NCBI GenBank assembly: GCA_946481095.1
Contig: CAMLML010000002.1
Location: 1-64,000, forward strand
Reading direction: 5' to 3'
Source of the DNA: an uncultured Cellvibrio sp.
GTDB lineage: Bacteria > Pseudomonadota > Gammaproteobacteria > Pseudomonadales > Cellvibrionaceae
Length of the DNA stretch: 64,000 bases
A model generated the notes under the pieces. The model searched no databases. It had not been told where the DNA came from and saw nothing but the letters and a program-made list of their open reading frames with translations. The position numbers and the translations under genes are program-made. This document shows, in pieces, positions 18,015 to 27,029 of this stretch (position 1 is the first letter of the stretch; each line of letters opens with the position of its first letter).

Positions 18015-18698
18015 ATGGATATAAATAAATTTTGGAAACTTATAGAGACTGAGAAATCTAAAAATCCAGATGCTGACGATGCGGATTATATGAAGGATGC
18101 ATTGATGTCGCTATCGCGTGAAGAAATAGAATCTTTCTATTTAATTTACCAAAGCGTTTTGGCAAAACTCGATGTAGACAATGTCTATAAGTTGGGATGT
18201 GTTTTACATGAGGATGATCTATCTGACGACGGATTCGAGTATTTTCAGCGTTGGCTGATATTGCAAGGAAAAAAGGCAGTAGAGTTAGCTATTGATGATC
18301 CGGATGGTCTTTCAGATTCACTGCATTTAGTCTCTAGTTTGTATGAGCGAAATCTTGAATGTGAGTCGTTTTGTTATTTTATTGAAGATGCCTATGAAGA
18401 GAAATTTGAACAATCGATTTATGATTGTGTAAATCTTGATTCTATCAAGATTGAAGATGATGATGAGCGTGAACTGATCACTTATGAGCAGGCTGTTCGC
18501 AACTTACCCAAATTATCTAAATCCCTGGAAAATTTGATTCCGTTAGATGCCGATATAAAACATCTTGAAGATGGATTGGATTCCATGTTGGATTCTTTGG
18601 AAGATGAGGATGCGATTTCATTAATGATGAAGATGGGTGATATGGATGCAGAAGAGCTTCGTGCATTCATACGGACAACGATCCCTAAAAAACCCTGA
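18015..18698 (+). CDS. DUF4240 domain protein
   Basis: The 227-residue cytoplasmic protein starts MDINKFWKLIETEKSKN, typical of DUF4240 (DxFWxLI...). The first ~130 residues form the domain, with YLIYQSVLAKLDVDNVYKLG and FEYFQRWLILQGKKAVELA. The acidic C-terminal extension (SLEDEDAISLMMKMGDMDAE) is helical. A GGAGC ribosome-binding site precedes the ATG. Function is unknown. Confidence 0.85.
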   Translation: MDINKFWKLIETEKSKNPDADDADYMKDALMSLSREEIESFYLIYQSVLAKLDVDNVYKLGCVLHEDDLSDDGFEYFQRWLILQGKKAVELAIDDPDGLSDSLHLVSSLYERNLECESFCYFIEDAYEEKFEQSIYDCVNLDSIKIEDDDERELITYEQAVRNLPKLSKSLENLIPLDADIKHLEDGLDSMLDSLEDEDAISLMMKMGDMDAEELRAFIRTTIPKKP

Positions 18699-18705
18699 TT
18701 TTTCG

Positions 18706-18834
18706 TTGGACACGCCCAACCCGCTTCCGTAGAATGCGCGGTTAGATTGCGTCTGGCTAGACTGTTTGGTGAGCGGTTGGCCGCAACAATGTAATAACAA
18801 GCGAGATGGAATTTTGGTTTCATCTCGCTTTTTT
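18706..18834 (+). promoter_or_regulatory. Promoter plus intrinsic terminator upstream of carA (leader or small RNA)
   Basis: A sigma-70-like pair TTGGAC (18706-18711) and TAGAAT (18730-18735) with an 18-nt spacer is followed about 57 nt after the expected start by a terminator hairpin. The short transcript would contain a small GCGG/CCGC hairpin (18773-18784) and a start-stop ATG-TAA. This could be a carAB attenuation leader, a small RNA, or simply the carA promoter plus the DUF4240 terminator. Confidence 0.45.
18799..18834 (+). terminator. Rho-independent terminator hairpin
   Basis: A 10-bp stem (AAGCGAGATG / CATCTCGCTT, 18799-18808 and 18821-18830) with a 12-nt loop is followed by TTTT. 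It lies 100 nt after the DUF4240 stop and about 170 nt before carA. Confidence 0.75.
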
Positions 18835-19004
18835 ACAACCTGTTTTCAGCCAGATTCACCAGACAACATCACTTATGTCCTTGATTACTCTCGCATTTCG
18901 CGCCTTTGTCTGTGCGACTGCCTTTTTGAGTCTACAGAAAGTGAACATAACGGCGGTGAGCGCATCTACAGTTTACAAACCACTGCCAAACCCAGGAGGT
19001 TGAC

Positions 19005-20201
19005 TTGATTACTCGGGAATCCCCAGTAAGTTCTGAAAATAGTTCGGGAAAAAGGGCTGCACTGCTTGTTCTAGCTGATGGTAGTGTTTTTCGTGGTACC
19101 GCCATAGGTGCCGATGGTTTATCAGTGGGTGAGGTGGTGTTTAATACTGCAATCACTGGTTACCAGGAAATTCTGACTGACCCCTCCTACGCGCAACAGA
19201 TTGTGACCCTGACCTATCCACACATAGGCAATACCGGCACCAATAGCGAAGATGAAGAATGTGATCGCATTTGGGCGTCTGGCCTGGTGATTCGTGATCT
19301 TCCTTTATTAGCCAGCAATTTCCGAAATCAACAATCTTTGTCGGATTATCTTAAAGCCCGTAATGTGATTGGTATTGCCGATATTGATACCCGCCGTTTG
19401 ACCCGAATTCTGCGCGACAAAGGCGCGCAAAATGGTTGCATCATGGCTGGCTATGAATTTATTAAAGATGGCAAGTTGGATGAAGCCAAAGCGTTGGCAG
19501 CAGCCAAAGCCTTTGGTGGTTTGAAAGGTTTGGATCTTGCCAAAGAAGTTACGGTGGCCAAATCCTACAGCTGGAATGAAAGCAGCTGGTCACTTGGTGA
19601 GGGCCACAAGACCCTAACCGGTCAGAAAAAATTCAAAGTGGTCGCTTATGACTACGGCGTCAAACGCAATATTCTGCGGATGTTGGTTGATCGCGGTTGT
19701 GATCTCACCGTTGTTCCGGCCAAAACCACCGCTGCTGAAGTACTGGCAATGAATCCTGATGGCGTCTTCTTATCCAATGGCCCCGGCGATCCTGAGCCAT
19801 GTACTTATGCGATTGAAGCCATCAAAACCCTATTGGAAACCGATATTCCGGTATTCGGGATTTGTTTGGGCCACCAATTGTTGGCGCTGGCATCCGGTGC
19901 CAAAACCATCAAGATGAAATTTGGTCACCATGGTGGCAACCATCCGGTGCAGGATTTGGATAGTAAGCGCGTGATGATCACTGCACAAAACCACGGTTTC
20001 GCGGTAGAAGAATCCAGCTTGCCCGCTAATTTGCGCGCAACTCACAAATCCTTGTTTGATGGTTCTCTGCAAGGTATTCATCGCACTGACAAACCCGCCT
20101 TCAGCTTCCAGGGTCACCCCGAAGCCAGCCCGGGTCCACACGATGCGGATACTTTGTTCGATCACTTTATTGAATTGATGATGGCTCGTAAAAAAGCCTG
20201 A
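19005..20201 (+). CDS. carA: Carbamoyl-phosphate synthase small subunit
   Basis: CarA is the glutaminase that feeds ammonia to CarB for carbamoyl phosphate, used in arginine and pyrimidine synthesis. The 398-residue protein has the N-terminal CarA domain ([40 protein letters not shown]) and a class I glutamine amidotransferase domain. In the latter the catalytic Cys is in [17 protein letters not shown], and the His/Glu pair is in [15 protein letters not shown]. The start is a TTG at 19005, supported by AGGAGG at 18994-18999; no closer ATG exists. A palindromic repeat begins one base after the stop, inside the carA-carB spacer. Confidence 0.97.
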   Translation: MITRESPVSSENSSGKRAALLVLADGSVFRGTAIGADGLSVGEVVFNTAITGYQEILTDPSYAQQIVTLTYPHIGNTGTNSEDEECDRIWASGLVIRDLPLLASNFRNQQSLSDYLKARNVIGIADIDTRRLTRILRDKGAQNGCIMAGYEFIKDGKLDEAKALAAAKAFGGLKGLDLAKEVTVAKSYSWNESSWSLGEGHKTLTGQKKFKVVAYDYGVKRNILRMLVDRGCDLTVVPAKTTAAEVLAMNPDGVFLSNGPGDPEPCTYAIEAIKTLLETDIPVFGICLGHQLLALASGAKTIKMKFGHHGGNHPVQDLDSKRVMITAQNHGFAVEESSLPANLRATHKSLFDGSLQGIHRTDKPAFSFQGHPEASPGPHDADTLFDHFIELMMARKKA

Positions 20202-20276
20202 CCCCACCCTAACCCTCCCCTTGCCAGGGGAGGGGACAGTTCCTCACCCTGGCAAGGGGGAGGTTAGGAGGGGGTC
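20202..20276. repeat. G/C-rich palindromic repeat (family A) between carA and carB
   Basis: The element begins CCCCACCCTAACCCTCCCC right after the carA stop and ends GAGGTTAGGAGGGGGTC. Each arm also contains its own short hairpin (CCCTTGCCAGGGG and CCCTGGCAAGGG types). It is related to the elements at 24081-24196, 54641-54756 and 61363-61402. Confidence 0.85.
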
Positions 20277-20322
20277 AAGATGCTCGAAATGAGCGTCGAA
20301 ACAAAATACAGACGGAGCAAAC

Positions 20323-23300
20323 ATGCCAAAACGTACCGACATAAACAGCATTCTGATTCTGGGTGCCGGCCCGATTGTGATCGGCCAGGCCTGTGAGTTT
20401 GATTACTCTGGCGCTCAAGCCTGTAAGGCTTTGCGTGAAGAGGGCTATCGCGTGATTTTGGTCAACTCCAACCCCGCGACTATCATGACTGATCCGGCCA
20501 TGGCCGATGCCACTTACATCGAACCGATTGAATGGCAAACCGTCGAGCGCATTATTGCCAAAGAGCGCCCTGATGTGATTCTGCCAACCATGGGCGGACA
20601 AACTGCGCTTAACTGTGCTTTGGCTTTGGCCAAACATGGTGTGTTGGAAAAATACAATGTTGAATTAATCGGCGCAAAAGAAGAAGCCATCAATATGGCG
20701 GAAGATCGTAATTTGTTTGATCAGGCGATGAAACGAATTGGTCTTTCTTGCGCGCGCGCGAAAATTGTTCATACCTTGGAAGAAGCGAAAGAAGCACCGA
20801 AAGAATTTGGTTTCCCTTGCATTATTCGTCCTTCATTCACTATGGGTGGATCAGGTGGCGGTATCGCCTACAACTGGGATGAGTTTGAAGAAATTTGTAC
20901 ACGCGGTTTGGATTTATCACCGACCAATGAATTGTTGATTGATGAATCACTTCTCGGTTGGAAAGAATACGAAATGGAAGTGGTGCGCGATAAAAATGAC
21001 AACTGCATTATTGTGTGTTCGATTGAAAACTTTGATCCCATGGGCGTACACACAGGCGACTCCATTACCGTTGCTCCCGCACAAACGCTGACCGACAAAG
21101 AATATCAAATCATGCGTAACGCATCGATTGCAGTATTGCGTGAAATCGGTGTGGAGACGGGTGGTTCCAATGTGCAATTTGCGGTGAATCCAGTTGATGG
21201 CCGTATGGTCGTAATTGAAATGAATCCGCGTGTATCACGTTCATCTGCACTCGCATCAAAAGCGACAGGATTTCCGATTGCAAAAATCGCCGCAAAATTA
21301 GCGGTGGGCTACACCCTCGACGAATTAAAAAATGACATCACTGGTGGCGCAACTCCGGCATCATTTGAGCCTTCAATTGATTATGTTGTGACTAAAGTGC
21401 CGCGTTTCACTTTTGAAAAATTTGGTGAGGCCGATGCACGATTGACTACACAGATGAAATCAGTCGGCGAAGTCATGGCGATTGGTCGCACTTTTCAAGA
21501 ATCTTTGCAAAAAGCTTTGCGCGGTTTGGAAGTCGGTTCTGCTGGTTTTGAATCCAAAGTCGATATCACTACTGAAGAAGGTGTTGCACGTGTTCGTCGG
21601 GAATTGGCAACACCTGGCGCTGAACGTATTTGGTATGTCGGCGATGCCTTCCGTATGGGTATGAGTGTTGATGAGGTTTTCAATCTTTCCAAAATTGATC
21701 CCTGGTTTTTAGTGCAAATCGAAGAATTAATTTCGATTGAACAATCTCTGCGCGGCAAAGCCTTAATGGATTTAAATGCTGATGATGTTTTCGCATTAAA
21801 GCGAAAAGGTTTTTCTGACAAACGTTTATCGCTCTTGCTGGGTACGACTGAAAAAGCGGTACGTTATCACCGTCAGGGTTTGAATATTCGCCCGGTTTAC
21901 AAACGTGTTGATACTTGCGCTGCAGAATTTTCTACCTCCACTGCTTATATGTATTCCACTTACGAAGAAGAGTGCGAAGCCAATCCCAGTGACAAGAAAA
22001 AAATTCTGGTAATTGGTGGTGGCCCCAATCGTATTGGTCAGGGAATTGAATTTGATTATTGTTGCGTGCACGCCGCATTAGCGATGCGCGAAGATGGTTA
22101 CGAAACCATTATGGTTAACTGTAACCCGGAAACTGTTTCAACCGATTACGATACCTCTGATCGTTTGTTCTTTGAGCCAGTCACATTGGAAGATGTGCTG
22201 GAAATTGTTCAAAAAGAAAAACCGGTTGGGGTGATTGTGCAATTCGGTGGGCAAACGCCATTGAAATTAGCGCGTGCGTTGGAAGCTGAAGGTGTGCCGA
22301 TTATTGGCACCAGCCCTGATGCCATTGATAAAGCAGAAGATCGCGAGCGCTTCCAACAAATGATTCATAAATTAGGTTTGTTGCAACCGCCAAATGCCAT
22401 TGTGCGTTCGCTTGAAGAAGCGTTGGTTGCCGCTGATCGTGTGGGTTATCCATTAGTGGTTCGTCCTTCTTATGTGTTGGGCGGTCGTGCAATGGAAATT
22501 GTGTATAAAGAAGATGAGTTGCGCACATACATGCGCACTGCTGTGCAAGTGTCTGAAGATGCACCTGTATTACTCGATCACTTTTTAAATAACGCAATTG
22601 AAGTGGATATAGATTCTGTTTCGGATGGCAAGCAAGTTGTGATCGGCGGCATTATGCAGCACATCGAACAATGCGGCGTCCACTCAGGTGATTCGGCTTG
22701 TTCATTGCCACCTTATTCTTTGCCTGCTGAAGTGCAAAATGAAATGCGCGAGCAAGTGAAACAAATGGCGATTGAATTAGGCGTCATAGGTTTGATGAAT
22801 ACACAGCTTGCTTATCAGGACGAAAAAATTTACGTAATCGAAGTGAACCCGCGTGCATCACGCACTGTACCTTTTGTTTCAAAATGTATTGGTGTGTCTT
22901 TGGCAAAAGTTGCTGCACGTTGCCAGGCGGGAACTTCTTTGGCAGAACAAGGTTTTACCAAAGAAATCATTCCGACTTATTTCAGTGTGAAAGAAGCAGT
23001 ATTTCCGTTTAATAAATTTCCGGCTGTTGATCCTATTCTCGGCCCGGAAATGAAATCCACCGGCGAAGTCATGGGCGTGGGCGATACTTTTGGTGAGGCT
23101 TATGGCAAATCACAATTGGGTGCCAATAATCGCATTCCTTCATCAGGCACTGCGTTTATCAGTGTGCGCGATATGGATAAAGATGGCATAGTTGGTGTTG
23201 GTAAAGATTTGGCAGAGCTGGGTTTTAAACTGGTTGCCACGCGTGGTACTGCAGCGGTGTTGCAAAAAGCGGGTCTGAATGTACAAGTCATTAATAAAGT

Positions 23301-23550
23301 ACAGGAGGGTCGCCCACATATTGTCGATATGATTAAAAACGATGAAATCGATTTGATTATTAACACGGTTGAAGGTCGTCAGGCCACTCGTGATTCATCG
23401 TCAATTCGTCGCAGTGCAGAAAATCATCGCGTTTATTACAACACTACACTGGCAGCGGGTATTGCAGTGTGTATGGCGTTAAATGAAGACCTGGACGGTG
23501 AAATTGATGTTCGTCGTTTGCAAGATTTACATAAGAGGATAGGCGCATGA
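20323..23550 (+). CDS. carB: Carbamoyl-phosphate synthase large subunit
   Basis: CarB makes carbamoyl phosphate from bicarbonate, ATP and the ammonia tunnelled from CarA. The 1075-residue length is standard. Two homologous ATP-grasp halves are visible: the first begins [20 protein letters not shown] and the second [19 protein letters not shown]. Both carry the [18 protein letters not shown] or [15 protein letters not shown] metal-binding segments. The C-terminal allosteric domain (from about 940) has [18 protein letters not shown] and [20 protein letters not shown] site precedes the ATG. The stop overlaps the greA start (ATGA, 23547-23550). Confidence 0.98.
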   Translation: MPKRTDINSILILGAGPIVIGQACEFDYSGAQACKALREEGYRVILVNSNPATIMTDPAMADATYIEPIEWQTVERIIAKERPDVILPTMGGQTALNCALALAKHGVLEKYNVELIGAKEEAINMAEDRNLFDQAMKRIGLSCARAKIVHTLEEAKEAPKEFGFPCIIRPSFTMGGSGGGIAYNWDEFEEICTRGLDLSPTNELLIDESLLGWKEYEMEVVRDKNDNCIIVCSIENFDPMGVHTGDSITVAPAQTLTDKEYQIMRNASIAVLREIGVETGGSNVQFAVNPVDGRMVVIEMNPRVSRSSALASKATGFPIAKIAAKLAVGYTLDELKNDITGGATPASFEPSIDYVVTKVPRFTFEKFGEADARLTTQMKSVGEVMAIGRTFQESLQKALRGLEVGSAGFESKVDITTEEGVARVRRELATPGAERIWYVGDAFRMGMSVDEVFNLSKIDPWFLVQIEELISIEQSLRGKALMDLNADDVFALKRKGFSDKRLSLLLGTTEKAVRYHRQGLNIRPVYKRVDTCAAEFSTSTAYMYSTYEEECEANPSDKKKILVIGGGPNRIGQGIEFDYCCVHAALAMREDGYETIMVNCNPETVSTDYDTSDRLFFEPVTLEDVLEIVQKEKPVGVIVQFGGQTPLKLARALEAEGVPIIGTSPDAIDKAEDRERFQQMIHKLGLLQPPNAIVRSLEEALVAADRVGYPLVVRPSYVLGGRAMEIVYKEDELRTYMRTAVQVSEDAPVLLDHFLNNAIEVDIDSVSDGKQVVIGGIMQHIEQCGVHSGDSACSLPPYSLPAEVQNEMREQVKQMAIELGVIGLMNTQLAYQDEKIYVIEVNPRASRTVPFVSKCIGVSLAKVAARCQAGTSLAEQGFTKEIIPTYFSVKEAVFPFNKFPAVDPILGPEMKSTGEVMGVGDTFGEAYGKSQLGANNRIPSSGTAFISVRDMDKDGIVGVGKDLAELGFKLVATRGTAAVLQKAGLNVQVINKVQEGRPHIVDMIKNDEIDLIINTVEGRQATRDSSSIRRSAENHRVYYNTTLAAGIAVCMALNEDLDGEIDVRRLQDLHKRIGA

Positions 23551-24026
23551 GTGCAAAATTTCCTATGACCCAGCAGGGTGCTGAAAGATTACAAGCAGAA
23601 TTGGAAGATCTGAAAAAAGTACAGCGTCCACGCATAGTGCAAGCCATTGCTGAAGCACGTGAGCATGGTGATTTAAAAGAAAATGCAGAATATTCTGCTG
23701 CCCGTGAACAACAAAGTTTTTGTGAAGGCCGCATTCAGGAAATTGAAGGCAAATTAAGCAACGCACAAATTATTGATGTCACCAAAATTCCACATACAGG
23801 AAAAGTGATTTTTGGTTCAACAGTGACAATCATTAACGTAGAAACTGAACAACAATCTACCTATCAAATTGTCGGTGATGATGAGGCGGATGTGAAAGCG
23901 AATAAAATTTCTGTTAATTCGCCGATTGCGCGTGCGTTGGTTGGCAAAGAAGAAGGCGATGTTGTGGTTGTGAAAGCGCCAGGTGGTGATGTTGAATATG
24001 AAATTGATAAGGTTGAACATATTTAA
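23547..24026 (+). CDS. greA: Transcription elongation factor GreA
   Basis: GreA rescues backtracked RNA polymerase by stimulating transcript cleavage. The 159-residue protein has the N-terminal coiled coil with [20 protein letters not shown], then the tip acidic residues in [20 protein letters not shown], and the C-terminal FKBP-like domain ([38 protein letters not shown]). Its ATG overlaps the carB stop by 4 nt, so it is coupled to carB, the pseudomonad carAB-greA order. A terminator follows at 24043-24075. Confidence 0.98.
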   Translation: MSAKFPMTQQGAERLQAELEDLKKVQRPRIVQAIAEAREHGDLKENAEYSAAREQQSFCEGRIQEIEGKLSNAQIIDVTKIPHTGKVIFGSTVTIINVETEQQSTYQIVGDDEADVKANKISVNSPIARALVGKEEGDVVVVKAPGGDVEYEIDKVEHI

Positions 24027-24042
24027 GTTCAATGTGTTTTGA

Positions 24043-24075
24043 AAAACCGATCCTTGTGATCGGTTTTTTGTTTTA
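24043..24075 (+). terminator. Rho-independent terminator of carAB-greA
   Basis: A 10-bp stem AAAACCGATC / GATCGGTTTT (24043-24052 and 24058-24067) with a 5-nt loop is followed by TTGTTTT, 16 nt after the greA stop. Confidence 0.85.
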
Positions 24076-24080
24076 AAGAC

Positions 24081-24196
24081 CCTCACCCTAGCCCTCTCCC
24101 TGAGGGAGAGGGGATTTACTCCCTGCTTTTTGAGTTATCGTATTTAATTAAAAGGGGGCAGCTCCCTCTCCCTCTGGGAGAGGGTTGGGGTGAAGG
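24081..24196. repeat. MITE-like palindromic repeat (family A), 116 bp
   Basis: The terminal inverted arms begin CCTCACCCTAGCCCTCTCCC and end GGGAGAGGGTTGGGGTGAAGG, each with an internal hairpin of CCCTCTCCC-type bases. The core contains ACTCCCT followed by an AGTT, shared with the element at 54641-54756, which has the same 116-bp length. Confidence 0.85.
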
Positions 24197-24220
24197 TAAA
24201 CAATTATTCGAGAAAAAATT

Positions 24221-25216
24221 ATGCAACAAGAACCAATAGATGCCGTAATCACCTGGGTAGATGGCAGTGATCCCAAACATGCAAAAAAATTGGAAAATTA
24301 TTTAGCATCAATTGGTGGTGTTCGCCCTAAATCTGCCAGCAAAACCCGTTTTCATCATGCGGGTGAATTGGATTATTGTGTTGCATCAATTATAAAATTT
24401 GCTCCCTGGATTCGTACTATTTTTATTGTCACTGATGATCAACAACCGCAGTTAATGCAAACAATCAAAGGTACTGAATTCGAATCCCGTATCAAACTTA
24501 TTGATCACAAGATGATTTTTCAGGGGTATGAATCTTCCTTGCCCAGTTTTAACAGCATGGCGATCAGCTCGTTGCTTTGGAAAATACCGGATCTCGCGGA
24601 ACAATTTCTATTTTTAAATGATGATTTTGTGTTGATTAGCCCGACAACACCTGAAGATTTTTTTCGAGATAATAAGGTGGTGTTGCGCGGAAAATGGCGA
24701 ACACAACCAACAGCGCAATGGTGGAATCCGATTGTTCAGTGGTTTAAAAAAGACAAGAAAAAATCCCGCATCAGCTTTTGGGGATTGCAACAAAATTGCG
24801 CTCACTTACTAGGCTTTGATCAGCAATATTTCCGTTTGCCTCATGTGCCGCATGCATGGACCAAAACTGCATGGAAAACTCTGGCGACCGAATATCAATC
24901 TGCTGTAGAAAAAAATATTCAGGCGCATTTACGTAAGTCTGATTTGTTCGTTCCTGAAAGCTTGTCGGCACATTTCCATCTTAAGTCGGGTACGGCCGTC
25001 ATCGATAATTCGCGTATCAATGTTCAGTTAAAACCAGTTGAACAATCTTTCTGGCGAATAAAGTTCAAGCTGTATTTAGCTAAAAAATCAGAACGTTATA
25101 TTGTGTCCTGTGTTCAAAGTATTGAATCTGCTTCAGATAAAAAACAGAAGTTGATTTTTGACTGGTTGGATAAATGCGTCGGTAACTTTACCGATTTTTT
25201 AAATAGTAGAAAATAA
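24221..25216 (+). CDS. Stealth-family sugar-phosphate transferase
   Basis: Stealth proteins are hexose-1-phosphate transferases that build phosphodiester-linked capsular or surface polysaccharides. The 331-residue protein shows the conserved regions in order: CR1 PIDAVITWVDGSDPKH at the N terminus; CR2 from RFHHAGELDYCVASI through FLFLNDDFVLISP; CR3 WGLQQNCAHLLGFDQ with RLPHVPHAW; CR4 ESLSAHFHLKSGTAVI. It opens a rightward group (Stealth, GT28, nitroreductase) after greA and begins just past a family A repeat. The acceptor and sugar cannot be read from sequence. Confidence 0.9.
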   Translation: MQQEPIDAVITWVDGSDPKHAKKLENYLASIGGVRPKSASKTRFHHAGELDYCVASIIKFAPWIRTIFIVTDDQQPQLMQTIKGTEFESRIKLIDHKMIFQGYESSLPSFNSMAISSLLWKIPDLAEQFLFLNDDFVLISPTTPEDFFRDNKVVLRGKWRTQPTAQWWNPIVQWFKKDKKKSRISFWGLQQNCAHLLGFDQQYFRLPHVPHAWTKTAWKTLATEYQSAVEKNIQAHLRKSDLFVPESLSAHFHLKSGTAVIDNSRINVQLKPVEQSFWRIKFKLYLAKKSERYIVSCVQSIESASDKKQKLIFDWLDKCVGNFTDFLNSRK

Positions 25217-25229
25217 ATGGAATAAAAAT

Positions 25230-26360
25230 ATGATGGTCAAAAAAATTCTGTTATTGAGTGTTTCTATCGGAGCCGGGCATGTTCGTGCGGCTCAAGCAAT
25301 TGAGATGGCTGCTCAGGACAATAGCGAACTGCATATTCTTCATCTTGATGCACTGGATTTTGTTTCCGGTACTTTTCGTAAACTTTATTCGGATTTGTAC
25401 TTAAAAATGGTTGCCAAATTACCGGCATTTTGGGGGTATTTATATCAAGTCAGTCATGATACAGAGGCAGATAGTGTGTCAGAAAAAATTCGCAGAGGTG
25501 TTGAGCGTTTATCCACTCGTGCTTTGCGTCAGGAAATTTTACATTTTAATCCGGATGCGATTATCTGTACGCATTTTCTTCCAGCTGAAATTCTTGATCG
25601 TATGATTCGCAAAGAATATGTAACTTGTCCAGTGTGGGTACAGGTGACGGATTTTGATTTGCATCGCATGTGGGTGCATGAGCAGATGACAGGTTATTTT
25701 GCAGCGAACGAAGAGGTGGCTTATCGCATGCGGGCTGTGGGTGTTCCTGCCAACAATATTCAGGTGTCAGGTATTCCCATTATGCCGAGTTTTGCGAAAC
25801 CACTGGATCGTTTCACTTGTGCGAAGGAATTTGGATTGGATCCTGGCAAGACCACAGTGTTATTAATGGGGGGTGGGGTAGGTTTGGGTAGTTTGGAAAA
25901 AGTGGCAGAAAATCTTTTACGGCTTAATTCATCAATGCAATTGGTGGTATTGGCTGGTCGTAATGAACAGACTTTAAAAAAGTTACAAGCCATGACAATA
26001 AATTATCCCGGTTGTCTTTTTCCGCAGGGGTTTACTGATAAGGTTGACATGCTTATGGCTTGTTCGGATTTGGTCATTACCAAACCTGGCGGGCTTTCAA
26101 CTTCAGAATGTTTGGCTATGGGCAAAGCAATGATTTTAAATTCACCTATTCCGGGTCAGGAAGAGCGTAATGCCGATTATTTGTTGGAACAAGGTGTTGC
26201 ATTAAAAGCTTGCGATGCAATTACCTTGGAATATCGCGTTAAATATTTGTTGGAAAATCCTGATAAATTAACTGATATGTGCCATAAAGCAAAAGCACTG
26301 GGGCGGCCAACAGCGGCGCGAGAAGTAGTAAAAACCGTGTTATTAAACTTGATGAATTAA
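25230..26360 (+). CDS. MGDG-synthase/UgtP-like glycosyltransferase (GT28)
   Basis: The 376-residue GT-B enzyme begins ILLLSVSIGAGHVRAAQAIE, the N-terminal MGDG-synthase signature. The C-terminal GT28 domain has the nucleotide-sugar site VLLMGGGVGLGSLEKV and LVITKPGGLSTSECLAMGKA, then PGQEERNADYLLEQG. Relatives transfer sugars to diacylglycerol or to lipid intermediates, so a glycolipid or lipid-linked glycan product is likely. It follows the Stealth gene by 13 nt, so the two are probably cotranscribed and may act on the same glycan. Confidence 0.85.
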   Translation: MMVKKILLLSVSIGAGHVRAAQAIEMAAQDNSELHILHLDALDFVSGTFRKLYSDLYLKMVAKLPAFWGYLYQVSHDTEADSVSEKIRRGVERLSTRALRQEILHFNPDAIICTHFLPAEILDRMIRKEYVTCPVWVQVTDFDLHRMWVHEQMTGYFAANEEVAYRMRAVGVPANNIQVSGIPIMPSFAKPLDRFTCAKEFGLDPGKTTVLLMGGGVGLGSLEKVAENLLRLNSSMQLVVLAGRNEQTLKKLQAMTINYPGCLFPQGFTDKVDMLMACSDLVITKPGGLSTSECLAMGKAMILNSPIPGQEERNADYLLEQGVALKACDAITLEYRVKYLLENPDKLTDMCHKAKALGRPTAAREVVKTVLLNLMN

Positions 26361-26388
26361 TGTATTATTTTTTGATCTGGAGAATTGT

Positions 26389-26961
26389 ATGTCAGTTGAT
26401 TTTTCATTAAGAGATCCACTCTCCGGTGTTCTGGAGCAATTGTCTCACCGTTGGTCACCACGGGCCTTCACTAAAACTGTTATAGCAGATGAAATTCTTG
26501 CGCGCATTTTGGATGCCGCCCGTTTTGCACCATCCTGTTTTAATGCCCAGCCCTGGCGTTTTTATACTTCCAGTGAAAAAACCTTTAATGACTATTTGTT
26601 GTTATTAAACGAAAGTAATCAATCCTGGGCAAAAGATGCCAGCGTAATTTGTTTTTTAATAGGGAAAAAACAATTTGAACATAATGGAAAAGCGAATGCG
26701 CATTATGCGTTCGATTGTGGCGCGGCCTGGATGAGTTTGGTGTTGCAGGCTCAACACGAAGGGTTTTATTGTCATGGTATGGCGGGTATACAAAAGCAAA
26801 AAATTGAAAATTACTTGGGTATAGATACCGGTACCGATGATGTGTTAATTGCGTCTGCTATAGGCAAAATAGGCAACAAAGAAAGCCTGCCAGATAACCT
26901 TCGCGAAAAAGAAAATCCATCATCACGTAAAAAATTGGATCAAATCTGGCTTGCTAGATAA
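26389..26961 (+). CDS. Nitroreductase-family protein
   Basis: This 190-residue flavoprotein of the FMN-dependent nitroreductase fold has the typical N-terminal helix (LEQLSHRWSPRAF), the conserved FAPSCFNAQPWRFY phosphate/FMN segment, and GAAWMSLVLQAQHEGFYCHG. GGAGAATTGT precedes ATG 26389. It lies 28 nt after the GT28 gene, so it may be cotranscribed, but the family substrate cannot be predicted and no glycan role is implied. Confidence 0.88.
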   Translation: MSVDFSLRDPLSGVLEQLSHRWSPRAFTKTVIADEILARILDAARFAPSCFNAQPWRFYTSSEKTFNDYLLLLNESNQSWAKDASVICFLIGKKQFEHNGKANAHYAFDCGAAWMSLVLQAQHEGFYCHGMAGIQKQKIENYLGIDTGTDDVLIASAIGKIGNKESLPDNLREKENPSSRKKLDQIWLAR

Positions 26962-27001
26962 ATTATTTACTTCGAAATTTTTGCACGAATCAAAATTAAT
27001 T

Positions 27002-27029
27002 GTCATTCCTGCCTTCGCAGGGATGACGA
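27002..27029. repeat. REP-like palindrome (family B) inside the LtaS-like gene 3' end
   Basis: The sequence GTCATTCCTGCC-TTC-GCAGGGATGAC is a near-perfect palindrome, related to 52770-52794 and to the two copies in 62255-62317. It spans the last codons and the stop of the leftward gene. Confidence 0.85.
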
